A stretch of DNA of 64,000 nucleotides. Origin: Aurantiochytrium sp. KH105. Taxonomy: Eukaryota > Sar > Bigyra > Thraustochytrida > Thraustochytriidae. Made by a program: the position numbers and the translations under genes. The DNA lies in the NCBI GenBank assembly GCA_003116975.1, contig BGKB01000135.1:62001-126000 (forward strand). Reading direction: 5' to 3'. The notes under the pieces were generated by a model that saw nothing but the letters and a program-made list of their open reading frames with translations, had not been told where the DNA came from and made no database searches. Positions 49,208-60,067 of the stretch are shown one piece after another; the first letter of the stretch is position 1; each line of letters begins with the position of its first letter.

Positions 49208-50596
49208 GCTGCCGCGCTTTCAAGTTCGTCGCTGGCAGCAACAGGCCACCGGGGTGTAAAGAAACCAAGTTGACCGCGCTCGGCTTGTTTGCATCGGCCA
49301 GGTGTGGATAAACATAGGCGGCCTCGCAGCGCATCCTGAGCGCAGGGCAGGCAAGAATTGCGCCTGCCCTGCGCTCAGGCACCTCGCTCGCGCTCATTCC
49401 ACTCGCTCGCACTCATTCAACTCGCTCGCGGCCTTGCTGGCTGCCTGGCTGCTGGCTGCTGCTGCTGCTGCTGCTGGCGACGGCCTTCCCCACGCTCGGA
49501 CGAAAAGCGACGAGGCGGCGGCAGGGGCGCAACGTACCGGCCGCGGCTCCCCACGACGCGGCGAGGCGACGCGACGCGAGGCGTTAGCGCGGGGAGAGAG
49601 GGAGGAGGGGGGGGGGGGAGACGCCTCGGCGCGAGGCGGCGGCACGAGAAGGAAGGGGCGAAGAAAGAAAAGCAAGAAAGGAAAGAAAGAGAAGCAAGCG
49701 CGAGCCGAATGGACCGACGCGGCCGGCGGCGAGGCTTCGCTGCGAGCGAAACAAGTCCGGGAAGCTGGCCGCGAGCGCGCGACAAAGCCGTGGAGGTGTT
49801 AGTTTTCTCGAGTGATTATGCGCACGGAATCCAGACGCACAGGCTTGTCTACCTGCACCCGGCAGACAGCCAGGCAGGCAGAAGGGAGACCTGTGGCAAG
49901 CCACCAATAGCGCCGCGCGACCCTCTCGGCGCGTTTCTCCTGCTCCAGTGGTCGAGGAATGCGGCGCACTGCGGGACGCTGCGTATCGCTGCGGGGGGTG
50001 ACGGATGGGGCGGACGGCGCGACGCGCAGCTTCCTGGCTTCGCGAAAGGCCCCGCAACTTTCTAGCGTGAGGGTAATAAGGCTTTAAGACCCTACTTATG
50101 CCAGTTCGGCCTCGTCGGCGTTCTTCGCGCTCCGCCCCCCTCAAAGTCTGCCCTCGACGTCTGGTCGGAGTCCGAGCCCGCGCCCGCCTGACTCGACTTG
50201 ACTCTGCCCCAGATTCCCTGCCCGGCGACCGTGCAAACGGACGGCCGCGGCAGGTCAGCCAGCTAGCCAGCTAGCCAGAGCCTGCCTTGTGCGCGCACTC
50301 GCAAGGCTGCAGCGCGGAGGGGAGACTCATTTTCTTTTTTCCCCGGTCGAGTTGCAGCGGCACGCCGGGCCAACTCGCTCGCTGGCTGCCTGACCGCGAG
50401 CGGTTGCGAGGACGGCCCGACGCCTCTCCCTGCTTGATCCCTTTTTCTGCTGGGCGCGGCAGCGCTTGATGTACTGTTAGTTGCATTCGATTTGATTTGA
50501 TTTGATTTGATCTGATTTGATTGGATTCAAAAAAAAATTAACTACATCTTGCTGGCCGGCCTGCCAGCCGCTCCGGCGTTGGCCCCTTGCGGAAAG

Positions 50597-50629
50597 AAAC
50601 CAACCAACCAACCAACCAACCAACCAACC
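50597..50629. repeat. (AACC)n microsatellite
   Basis: Eight AACC units. Confidence 0.85.
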
Positions 50630-52457
50630 CTCATCCTTCGAATCGACTCTACTTGAAGCCGCGCCGATGCTGCTGCCGATCGGTCGCTTCCTCGCCCATT
50701 CGCATTCGCGCATTCGCAGGGAAGGCTGGCAGCTCAAGGCGCGGCGCGGCGCGTCAGGGGCGATCGATCGAGTCGCGGCGCGTTTCCCAGGCGCAAAGGG
50801 AGCGAGAGGCGCCTCGCCGAAGCTGCGAAGAAAGCCGCGCGAAGCTGCGCGTTCGTGTTCGCTGAGGGGCTGCGCGCCTCCACAGCGCATAGCGGAGAGG
50901 GGGAGACTGTGGGGATGGAGAGGATGGAGAAAGGGAGAGGGAGGGCGAGAAGAAGCGCCGCGGAAGGCGAGGCTCGAGCAAAGAACGGGCTCGAAAAAGG
51001 AAGGGGCGGTAAAGAGAGAAAGGAAAAGGCTGCGAGCACGCAGGGCATCCTCGCCGCGGACCGGGGAAAGAATGAAAGAAAGATCAAAGGAAAAGGAAAG
51101 AAGTGAAGAAACTGGGTTTGTGAGAGGAAAATGGAGGAATGAATGAAGATCAAGACTCTCTCTCTGGACGTGACGACACGCGAGCAGCTTTCGCTCTCTC
51201 TCGCTCTTGTTGCGGTATCGGCCAGAGGCATCGCCGGTTCTAGACCTCCCTGCCTGGAAGCAGCCAGTCGAGGCCGCGTGCACCTGGGTGTTCCGATCGA
51301 TCGGCGTGATCGGGCCTGTCGCGGCCCGGCCTTGGCGGGCCTTGACGGCGGCGAAAGAGCCCCGCAAGGGCGGCCTGCGCGAATCCCTAGCGCGCCCTGA
51401 GGCCGACGCGCGGCGCAATGAGGAGAGGGGACGAGAGAAGACGGAGAGCGAAACCGGGAAAGGAGGCACGCACGCAGGAAGGAAGGAACGAAGGAAGGCG
51501 CTGCGCAGCACGGTCTCGGCGAAATCCAAACCCTCTGCCCCGCACCTGTGCGCGCGCTTGCTCCAGCCGCCCCCCTCCCGCAGCTGCAGATGCCTCGGCC
51601 AGGTGCGCCCGCAGTGCAGCCCGCCCTGCGGCGGCCGCTTCCCCGCCTCGGCGTGGGCTGCGGGCAGACAGCGGTCGGCCTCTGAATACCTCCCCGGCGC
51701 CGCCTGTCCCCACTGCGGCCCCTGATCGAGCCGCCCGACACTGCCAGCCAGCCCCGGCGGCCAGATGGAAGAATTCGCGGCGCGAAGGGGCCTGGCCCCC
51801 GAGTGCGGGGGCTGTGTCAGCTGCGGATTAGGCAGGCGCTCCGTGCCCTTCCCTCCACTGTAGGATCTGCCGTCCTCTCTCCCAGCGTGCGCCAGCCAGC
51901 TCACCCGGACGGGGCTGCGCGGGCCGGATGCGGGACTGGGGGGAGGCTGGCGGACGCGCGACTGTGGGACCGGAAGCCGGCCGCGCGCAGAGTGGGCATT
52001 GACGAGAGGGGAGGTCCGGGGGAGAAGAGGAATGAAGGGGCGGCGTGAGAGGGGCGCGGCTGCGGGGACCCAAGAGGGGGAGAGGGGGAATGTGAGGGGC
52101 AAGGTGGGCGGGGCAGAGAGTCGCGGCCGAGTCGAGTCGAGTTGAGACGGGCGAGGCGAGGCGAGGCGAGGCGAGTCGCAGGCCGCCCGAGGCTCCGGTC
52201 AGGAGACCCGGGAAGGCAAAACCGCAACTCGGCGCACCCGAAGGCTCGCAAGCTCGCAAGGTGCCGGCAGTGCAAGCTCAGCACAAGAGCAAGCAAGAAG
52301 CAAGCAGGGCCAGGCCAAGCAAGCCAGGCAGGCAGCTCAGGTCGTAGCGACAGCGGAGCGGAGGAGCGACTCGCTGCTCGGCAGCGCAGGCAAGACGGCG
52401 ACGCAGTTTCTGCAGCAGGAGCAGCAGCAGCAGAGGCTGCAAGACCTCTCGGGCGCG

Positions 52458-53549
52458 ATGGGGTACTACTCGTGGCCAGTCCTCGGCTGGAACACAGTGC
52501 CGCAGGTCTTCTCCGGGGATGCCCAGAACGTGAATCAGGCCCCCTCGTACCTTGGCCAGCACTCAAATGGTACCGAGGCGCCCCAGATCAACCTGCAGAA
52601 CCACCATCAGCAGCAGCAGCAGAACATCCAGCAGCAGCAGCCGCAGCAGCAGCAGCAGCAGCAGCAATTGTACATGCCCCAGCAGCAGCAGTCCACGCAG
52701 ACACCGCAGCATGAAATGTCATCGCCGCGCTCCCCCCACGTCCACCCGTCCAACAAGTCTGATGAGGGCGAGGCGCTCGAGGCACTTGGCTCCCTCCTTC
52801 GTAGACCCAACAACAACAACAACAACAATGTGACTGCCACCAACAACAACGGTAGCAGCAATAACAACAACTTCGATGACGCCAAGTCGTCCTCGAACAG
52901 GCTGCTCAACGCACTCAAGAGCCTCGACAGCCCCACCTGGAACCAACAGCACTACCAGCAGCAACCCCAGTCCACCTTTACGCTGCAGCCTTCGTTTGAT
53001 TCCAACATCAAGCAGCAGCAGCAGCAGACCATCCCTGCCGTGCCCAGTCTCACCAGCAGCACCAACTTTAACGGCAACGTCGACTCCCAGCAGCAGGACT
53101 ACTCCAAGAAACGCCGCGCATCCCAGCAGAGTCTCGCCGCGCTTCACCAGTCCATCCTCATGGACACAAACGTGGAAGACCTCAAAATGGTCAAGCCCAC
53201 GAGCTCCAAGTACCGAGGCGTCTCCTGGCACTCGCGCGCAAAGACATGGACTGCTCGCGTCTGGAATGCCGCCGAGAATAAGAGCATCCACCTCGGTGTT
53301 TTCAACACGGAACTCCGTGCCGCGCTCGCCTTCGACCTCAAGGCCCGCGAACTTTTTGGCCGCAAATTCAAGGGATTCAACTTTCCCTGCTCCAAGGAAC
53401 GCGTTGCGCTTATTCGCACCCTCGCGCAAGAGGACGCTCTCCCCTCGAGTGACGAAGTCAAGGAGGTCCTCAACGACCCCGAGGTCTCCATCCAGAAGCT
53501 GGCCAAGTCCACGGACAACCGCGCCACCAAGAAGCGGCGCCAAAGCTAA
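52458..53549 (+). CDS. AP2/ERF-domain DNA-binding protein, polyQ/polyN
   Basis: A probable sequence-specific transcription regulator. 363 residues from ATG 52458. The first 240 are rich in Gln and Asn runs (CAG and AAC repeats), typical of activation or condensate-forming regions. The AP2 domain follows (about 253-312: KYRGVSWHSRAKTWTARVW, LGVFNTELRAALAFD), then a basic tail (TKKRRQS) that could be a nuclear signal. AP2 domains are best known from plants and apicomplexans but also occur in stramenopiles. The frame stays open upstream of the ATG with coding-like codons back to about 52341 (SLLGSAGKTATQFLQQEQ), so an upstream exon may carry the true start. Confidence 0.85.
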   Translation: MGYYSWPVLGWNTVPQVFSGDAQNVNQAPSYLGQHSNGTEAPQINLQNHHQQQQQNIQQQQPQQQQQQQQLYMPQQQQSTQTPQHEMSSPRSPHVHPSNKSDEGEALEALGSLLRRPNNNNNNNVTATNNNGSSNNNNFDDAKSSSNRLLNALKSLDSPTWNQQHYQQQPQSTFTLQPSFDSNIKQQQQQTIPAVPSLTSSTNFNGNVDSQQQDYSKKRRASQQSLAALHQSILMDTNVEDLKMVKPTSSKYRGVSWHSRAKTWTARVWNAAENKSIHLGVFNTELRAALAFDLKARELFGRKFKGFNFPCSKERVALIRTLAQEDALPSSDEVKEVLNDPEVSIQKLAKSTDNRATKKRRQS

Positions 53550-54355
53550 GCCCGTGCTGCATTGCATCCTCGATGCAATTCTATCACATACTTTACCCGA
53601 CCTCCCTCTTCACAAACCCCCACCCTCCCCCATTTGTTTTGGCAGCAACCCCCAATATGCGCATTAAAGGGCATCACATGCGCTCAAGTGGGTTCCCTAA
53701 GCGTCAATCCTTAATGGCAGCCGCCATTCTGACTCCTTTGACCCTGACCTTACTTCGTTTTACGCTCACACGCTCGTCGTCTCCAATTCTTCCTTTCCTC
53801 CTTTTTGGTGTGTTTATAGTACCCGGTACGGATGATTCCCGCCCGCCCTTCCATTTGTGACAAAGCTCAAATTTTGATCTCATTCTGTTTCATTCCATTC
53901 TCCTCTCCTTGCGTAACGCACCCTGTTCATGACATGGCCCTGCCAGATTAATTCTTTCCTCCTCTCGCCGAGCAAAGTCTATTTTAGTGATGATGGTCTC
54001 TAAGCATAGCTCTCAAACAAGGAAGCCACAAGAACAGCAAAGCGAAACGACGCCGTAAGAAAGTTTAAACATTGAAAAGGAGCAAAATTCTAGCCTTGGA
54101 CGTGCGAAAGCTGCAGTGATATTCAAGAAAGACGCCGCATTCTGGCAGCCAACGAAAAATCTCCAGAATGAATGAAAGGGAACAATCATCAGTATTTGAC
54201 TCTACTTCTCTGCAGAAAAGAACCAAACAAATCCACCTGGTTGTTTTCCTCACAAGAGAGAGAGAGCAGCAACAGCGTCGTCGTCGTCATCGACAATATC
54301 ACCAATTTCACAATCTTCATAATCTTCACCACCATTACCTCCATCACCATCATCA
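53550..54355. other. 3' flank of AP2 gene, convergent region
   Basis: AT-richer and pyrimidine-rich, consistent with two facing 3' untranslated regions. A CATCACC-rich stretch lies at about 54320-54360. No gene seen. Confidence 0.5.
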
Positions 54356-55375
54356 TCACGTGGTTGACGACCACCACACCGACAGATTCTGTACGCAAGT
54401 AGGAAGTGGACCCGTCACTACGCGAAGGGCTACTCGATCTGCACATGGAACAGATGCAAGGCCTCGGTGTGCTTGCTGTATTCCAGACAGCAGCTGCGTA
54501 TGGCCCGGTAACGCGTACACCTCGAGACTTAGGGGATTCCCGTACTCGAGTTTCCCCGCAAATTCACTAGCCTCCATCTTGAGCTTGGCATCACGAACCA
54601 CATCAACCTTGGCCCGGACGGGTCGCACGCTCCTTGTTCCAGTCTCCATTGCCAACAAGGCCGTGGCATCACAATGCGCAGGTACAAACCAACAATGGCT
54701 CATGTCTTGACCCGACTTGCTGCCAATGCTCGATGCATGGGCATGCTCCTTCTTGATACTAAAAGTCAGATTCGCACTCCGTCGCGAAAACGCTTCGCCA
54801 TAAAAGGATGGACCAGAATGCCGGGCTCCCCTCTCGCCCACTTGTGGCCAAAATCGCTGTAATACTTCATGTATCTCACGCGTTAAGAGCATCGATGCTG
54901 AAACAGCTTGAGAGCATGAGATCTCAACAGACGAAAGCGAGAGCTCCGCTCGCTGGATCGTCGCTGTGGCCGCTTCGACGGTCGGCACAGCCAGGTTACC
55001 TCCCTGGTGCTCTCGCGCGGCCTCGCGCGTTGCCGAATGCCCAAGAAACGCTGCAATCATCAAGCAGATGCCTAGCACGAAGAATCCAATGTCCACTTCG
55101 CTCCACCTTGCATCCGAGCTTCCTGCGCTAACCTCGCTCTTTTCTGCAAAGGTCTGCGCTGCGTTTCGACTCTTGCTCGACGCGCTTTCATTTTCTGTTG
55201 GGCTCCCAGCACCTGCAGTCCTCGACGTCGCTGCCGCCAATGTGACTCCCGCTTCTGCAACAGAGCGTGTTGCGCTCCTGCTCCTGCTCCTTCTCCGCGT
55301 GCTCCCAGCTACTTCGTTCAGCGATGCCGTCGAAGTCGCCGAGGGCACCCTCACCGCGGCCGTTGTCGTTGTTGT

Positions 55376-55407
<32 letters not shown>

Positions 55408-55816
55408 GCGTCGTTCCTGACGTTGTCGCCGTGGTCCGACGCTGCGACCGGGACCGTTGCCGCCGCGCGCGGGGAGCCACCGCTGCCTTCTTCTCCCGCG
55501 ACCTTGCCCCCCTTTCGCCCGGCTCCGGAGTGCCCGTGTCACCCGCTCGCGCCGCGCGAGGGCCCGTCCTGCGCGCCGCGCTCGACCGCGTCTTCATCTC
55601 AATCGATGATCGCCCATACACATTTAGTTGCCCCTCCTTCTTTTTACTTTCACCTTCAACACTTTTCGAGGCAAGAATTGGGCGCAACCCATTTTGGCAC
55701 AACCCCTTTTCAAAGCCGGCCACGGATTCAGCCCACACCGCTCCCACATGTACCTTCACAGGAGGGGCCGAAGCCTTCTTAGCCCAGCAAGACCTGACCA
55801 GTGGACCCTCCCGCAT
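54356..55816 (-). CDS. Hypothetical single-pass (type II) membrane protein
   Basis: 486 residues from ATG 55816. A basic, Arg/Ser-rich N-terminal half includes a Thr tract of about 15 (encoded by a GTT-type trinucleotide run on the forward strand near 55362-55405) and RRRSRSRSATRS. One hydrophobic segment (GFFVLGICLMIAAFLG, about residue 240) follows. The C-terminal 230 residues would be lumenal or extracellular and contain several Cys. No family is recognised. A TATATA box about 40 bases upstream supports the 55816 start; ATG 55597 is the alternative and would give 413 residues. Confidence 0.6.
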
Positions 55817-55851
55817 GGGGCCACAGCGCTGTGGAGGGGGCTCCGCTGTCG

Positions 55852-55859
55852 ACTATATA
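55852..55859. promoter_or_regulatory. TATA-box-like CTATATAA
   Basis: A near-symmetrical TATA element 36-43 bases upstream of ATG 55816 on the reverse strand. It could serve either strand. The spacing leaves room for a very short reverse-strand leader. Confidence 0.4.
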
Positions 55860-55869
55860 ATGCAGGTGA

Positions 55870-56771
55870 GTCTCCCGCAGTAGGGCCCGCAGAAGGTTCC
55901 GCCCCTTGCAAACGCCTCCGAACACCTCCCAGCTCGTGACGCGCGAGGAGGCCCTCGCGACAAAGGCCTCCGCGGCAGATGAGGCCACAAGTCCTGTGAA
56001 GCGCGGCAGGCGCTTGCGACGGACCACCGATCGACCTCCATCGGGGCCAAAGTCGGGAATGGGCGGCGGGAAGGATGACCCTTTACAGGAGGCATCTCCG
56101 GGGTGGGCGTAATCTCCATCATGACACCTATCTTCAAGGAGACATTGGTTTCAGTCTCACTTGTCGAAAGCCTTGGAACGGTGAGGCGCACCCTCAGACG
56201 CATTTGGCCTGCTGCTGCGAGCGTGCATGCTGATATGCACGCACGCCCTTCCAAAGGCAATGACATGGAGGGAGGGAGTAAGGGAGGTGAAAAACTCACT
56301 TTGTAACTCAGATTTTTCTTTCCCTGCCCTGCATCATAGTTGGACCAGATATATGTAAGCGAAGATGACTTGGCACCCTGTAGCACACAAGCCAGGCAGC
56401 GTTTGTAGAGGTCGTGAATTACTGGCTCATCTCGTCTCGTGCTCTTCGCGAAAAAAGCTGCCTTGTCTGTTGTTCTATGTCGCTCAAATCTGTGTTTCGA
56501 CTCAACCAGTAGATGTTTTCAAACAATCAGCTCTTTTTGCCTTTCATATGTTAAAGTTACATTCCCGGCTGCTGTTGCTATCCAGGGGACTAGAACCTTG
56601 ATGGCGTCACACCAAGCGTCGGAACGAAGGCGCTCCGTCGACAAAAGTATAGAGTATTTGGTCTCTCCGAATAGCTCAAAGATCGCACTCGCCGAAAATG
56701 TTATAAAATAAACAATAAATCTCACGAGCATGCAAAGAAAATCTGACCAATTCAGGCTTCCAGAACCCTCT
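55870..56771. other. Unresolved coding-like region on both strands
   Basis: Forward strand: coding-like pieces at 55906-56112 (TREEALATKASAADEATS), 56127-56306 (MTPIFKETLVSVSLVESLG) and 56600-56711 (MASHQASERRRSVDKS..., ending before an AATAAA at about 56715). Reverse strand: a frame from ATG 56266 to 55853 (LRVRLTVPRLSTSETETN). The frames conflict, so at most one set is real. I cannot tell which from composition alone. Confidence 0.3.
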
Positions 56772-57524
56772 TCAGGCCAGCAGCGCACGCGAAAAGAGCA
56801 CCATGCTCGCTCCAATTAGGTAATGAAACCAATTCTCACGACGCACACCGAGTAAACAGCGGTGTCGATCATTCCCAACGAGCAAGCCGGCCGTAGCAAA
56901 GGTTGCAACGGCTGCGAGCGCTTCCTTATTGTCGAGACCCTCGGCGTACAGCACGCAGCCGAGCGAGGCAACACCCACGAGGATCTTATACACTTCTTGC
57001 ATGACGGGCGAGACCGAAGGCAGCCTGCTTGCGACAGCACCAAGAGTGACTCCCGATGCAAGGTCAAAGGGAAAGCCTACATCCTCTGGAGGGCCTAGGA
57101 TCGCAGGCCAGAGCCCGCGAGAGCGCGCGAACCCGAGACCTAGCATGGGAATCCCCACGCGTCCTGCGAACTCGGCCCACAAGGAGTTTGCCTCTGCGAG
57201 CGTCCGCGGCGCGAGGCCGAACCGCAACGTGCCAATCGTGGACGCCAGCGCCACGACGCCCATGCCCATGGCCACATCGACGCGGCCCTTGTCGAAGCTC
57301 GCCTTGGCAGCGTACCAGCAGCACGCCGCGTTCACGCCGTCCGAGACGGCAATGCTCGGATACCTCTGCACATCCGCGACCACGCGTCGAGGCGTACGGC
57401 CATCGTCCCCGCGGCCATCGTCCCCGCCCCCGCCGCGCCCCTGCGCCGCGCCCTGCGCCGCGCCTTGGCCCTGCTGGCCCTTCTCCGGGCCTCCTCGCCT
57501 GCGCTGCCGCGTCTGGCCGCTCAT
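56772..57524 (-). CDS. Hypothetical multipass membrane protein
   Basis: 250 residues from ATG 57524 (MSGQTRQRRRGG). A Gly/Arg/Gln-rich N-terminus of about 50 residues precedes four to six hydrophobic segments: VAMGMGVVALASTIG, RVGIPMLGLGFARS, YKILVGVASLGCVLYA, ALAAVATFATAGLLVG and YLIGASMVLFSRALLA. No family is recognised. The open frame upstream to 57809 runs through an ATGC array (Met-His-Ala-Cys repeats) and is not taken as coding. Confidence 0.6.
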   Translation of the reverse strand: MSGQTRQRRRGGPEKGQQGQGAAQGAAQGRGGGGDDGRGDDGRTPRRVVADVQRYPSIAVSDGVNAACCWYAAKASFDKGRVDVAMGMGVVALASTIGTLRFGLAPRTLAEANSLWAEFAGRVGIPMLGLGFARSRGLWPAILGPPEDVGFPFDLASGVTLGAVASRLPSVSPVMQEVYKILVGVASLGCVLYAEGLDNKEALAAVATFATAGLLVGNDRHRCLLGVRRENWFHYLIGASMVLFSRALLA

Positions 57525-57760
57525 GCTCGCCCGGAGCGCCGCGCGCCGCCGCGGACTCCGCTTTCTGTGCACAATCCGCGCCTCGACGACCCCACCCGCC
57601 CGCCTGCCCCGCGCTCGCTGCGCGCGCGCCCGCAGACTGGCGGCACACCGCGCCTGCGTGGCCAAGATCGGGTCTCTCCCGTTGCGTTGCAGCTCTGCCG
57701 CGTGCCATGTCAAGCCGTGCATGCCATGGGCGGCAGCCATTCCATGGTCACGCCGTCGCC

Positions 57761-57814
57761 ATGCTTGCATGCATGCACGCGGCATGCATGCATGCATGCA
57801 TGCATGCATGCTTG
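57761..57814. repeat. (ATGC)n microsatellite
   Basis: Self-complementary CATG/GCAT array with one short interruption. Its palindromic unit gives the same run on both strands. Confidence 0.9.
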
Positions 57815-58604
57815 CGTTGCCGCGCCATGCCGCGTCGAGTCAGCTCCATCTCTACGCTCACACGCTGCAGCTGCGTGAGCCCCGCCGCCATCCTCGCTCG
57901 TCGAGCAATCGAGCAATCGCCCGCGCCTCGCGCGCATCGACCATGGCCACGGGGCCTAGAAGACATCCGTTCGCAAAAGAAGACACTGCCAGCCACCGAT
58001 GCGCGCGCTGCGGCCCGGAGCGCCCGCCAAGCTCGCCAAACTCGCGCTTTGCTCGCCAAACTCGCGCTTTGCTCGCTCGCGCACGACCCTTTCGCGCGCG
58101 AGGGGGGATGGCGAGGACGAGATAACCCCGCCGGCCGCGCGTTGTACCCCCGGCCACGGGGGGGACATTGGAGATCGATCGTGGGAGATCCCGCGCTGGC
58201 TGGCTGGCTGCTGCAACGAAGACAACAACATTCACGCGCCGCACGCGAGACGGCGAGCCGGGCCCTGCTCCGGCCGCCGCTGCGCGCGGGCCGGGGCGCG
58301 CGCCGGGCGCAGCGACGGCCTGTGCTCGACATTTCTGGCCGCGCCGCGCCTCGCCTTTAGCGAGCCCTCTTGCCCGGCAAGCGCGAATGCGGCGGGCCTC
58401 GCTCGTGCGACCGCGGTCACAACACTGTAACGCGGTGCGTCCGTTCCCTTCCCCGTCACCACAAGAGCCCTGTCTGTCTCCGTGTTGGTGCGATGCCAGC
58501 CAGAGCCTCATCAAAGGTCGTCACCTTGAGCGCGGTCGATCAAGAATCGGCCTCGCGGGCAGACCGGAGTCATCCAGCCGTCCCGAGGCGCGCTCGGCCG
58601 GCGG

Positions 58605-58684
58605 CGAGCGCGGGGCGCGCGGGCGCGGGGCGCGCGGGCGCGGGGCGCGCGGGCGCGGGGCGCGCGGGGCGGGCGCGCGGGGCG
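58605..58684. repeat. 15-bp GC-rich minisatellite
   Basis: About five copies of a 15-bp all-G/C unit (GCGGGGCGCGCGGGC), degenerating at the right end. It lies 70 bp before the coding-like start of the zinc-finger gene. Confidence 0.9.
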
Positions 58685-58850
58685 TGGGGAGCCACGGCCG
58701 CGCGTGCGTCGGAGGGCGCCGCAGCGGGAACGATCATTCTTTGAGGGCGCGGACGCGCCAGAGGAAAAGATCAAGCTCGAGACGCCCGTTTGGACCGCGC
58801 GCGCCGCAGAGGCCGCCTCGAGCGCGCCTGAGAACGAGAGCGCCGTCTGC

Positions 58851-59831
58851 ATGTCGCGGCAGGACTTCCGTGGCGAAGATGCGGCGACCGCGGAGCTCCT
58901 CAAGATGGAACACGCCGCGGCGGCGCTCGGCAGCCTCGCCGACGTCGCCAGCGAAGCCTTACAGGATCCGCAGGCCGCGCCCGAGGGCGCAGCTAGCGAG
59001 GCTGGCGAGCCGCAGGAACCTGCATCGTCCAAGGCGCCCCGCTCTCGATCGCGCAAGAAGAGAGCGCGCGTCGGCTCGTCCTCCAAAGCCGGTAAAGCTG
59101 CCCGAGCGCCGACCAAGAAAAAGAAGACGTCTCGCTCGGACGTTGCGGAGGAGACCTTGGGTGCAAACGCTTCACCGACAGCCTCTGAATCAACAGCAGC
59201 AGCAACGACGGCAACAACAGCAACAGTAACAGACGAGTCTGATCCCACAAAGAAAAGACGCAAGACATGCACGGCGGCAACATGCACCCGATTTGCACAA
59301 GCCCGGGGAATGTGCATCGCACATGGCGGAGGAAAGCTCTGCACCGACAAAGGCTGTGATAAACTGGCGCGATCCAGAGGAAAGTGTGTCGCGCATGGAG
59401 GTGGACAACTGTGCAACGAGCCTGGCTGCGAGCGCTTTGCGCCGATCAACGGCAAGTGCCGTGCCCACGCCAAAGCTCTCGGCTTTCTGCCTCCTGCCAA
59501 GCCACGTAGCAGACGCATTACAATTTGTAAAGCATGGGAGTGCAAGAAACGCGCTCGCTCCAAAGGCGTCTGCAAGACTCACGGCGGAGGTTGGTGCTGC
59601 ACTTTCCCAGGATGTTTAAAGTTTGCACAGTCTGGAGCTGTTTGCGTAGAGCATGGGGGCGGAAGACGCTGCGATCATCCAGGGTGCGAAAAGCTTGCCC
59701 GAGTTGGAGGAAACTGCAGCGCCCATGGTGGAGGACGCTCGTGCGGATACAGTGGCTGCGAAAAGCGTGCGAGGACCCGCGGAATGTGCTCGGCGCATGC
59801 TCGTGCCGTGGCGACCGGCGAGCTCGTCTGA
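58851..59831 (+). CDS. WRKY19-like tandem zinc-finger protein
   Basis: 326 residues from ATG 58851. The first 140 are Ala/Ser/Lys-rich with a basic nuclear-signal-like stretch (RSRKKRARV). The rest is about seven copies of a finger of about 25 residues, C-x(3-4)-C-x(5)-A-x(3)-G-x-C-x(2)-H-G-G-G (CDKLARSRGKCVAHGGG, CEKLARVGGNCSAHGGG). The type is abundant in oomycetes and other stramenopiles and resembles the plant WRKY19 extra finger, a zinc-binding module of presumed nucleic-acid function. The frame is open and coding-like upstream to about 58746 (DAPEEKIKLETPVW) without an ATG, so a 5' exon is likely. Confidence 0.82.
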   Translation: MSRQDFRGEDAATAELLKMEHAAAALGSLADVASEALQDPQAAPEGAASEAGEPQEPASSKAPRSRSRKKRARVGSSSKAGKAARAPTKKKKTSRSDVAEETLGANASPTASESTAAATTATTATVTDESDPTKKRRKTCTAATCTRFAQARGMCIAHGGGKLCTDKGCDKLARSRGKCVAHGGGQLCNEPGCERFAPINGKCRAHAKALGFLPPAKPRSRRITICKAWECKKRARSKGVCKTHGGGWCCTFPGCLKFAQSGAVCVEHGGGRRCDHPGCEKLARVGGNCSAHGGGRSCGYSGCEKRARTRGMCSAHARAVATGELV

Positions 59832-60024
59832 TCGGCCAAAATCTCCGGAAAATATTGGAAGAGCCACGGAGAGAATTATCGCGTAACGAAATTACCACGC
59901 AAAGGAGAACAGTGAGAGGGAGGGGGTGGACGGAGCAATGTTGATAATGTGCGTGGCATGGTAAGGTGTTTGATCACGTGTCTTTCTGATCATTTTCACC
60001 CTCAGTCATCACTTTATATCGCTC

Positions 60025-60067
<43 letters not shown>

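Larger units (their letters stand above)
41200..52340. other. 11-kb gene-poor, repeat-crowded GC-rich region
   Basis: I find no convincing gene here. Several frames exceed 300 codons (for example 42763-44448 forward, 50477-52102 reverse), but they are Ala/Arg/Ser/Pro-rich, overlap one another on both strands, cross simple repeats and show no domain. At least a dozen tetranucleotide or short-unit arrays are spread through it. It might hold long untranslated leaders, introns or regulatory DNA of the AP2 gene at its right end, or non-coding RNA. Short spliced exons like those of bL33 could be hidden and I cannot exclude them. Confidence 0.5.

Noticed and set aside
50477-52102. 541-codon reverse frame upstream of the AP2 gene
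   Set aside because: Pro/Ser/Arg-rich, crosses AACC repeats, conflicts with other frames; GC-driven.
56772-57809. 345-codon version of the multipass membrane protein
   Set aside because: The extra 95 residues read through an ATGC microsatellite; ATG 57524 is more natural.
57056-58360. 434-codon forward frame opposite the multipass membrane protein
   Set aside because: Crosses the ATGC array and has the composition expected of chance frames in GC-rich DNA.
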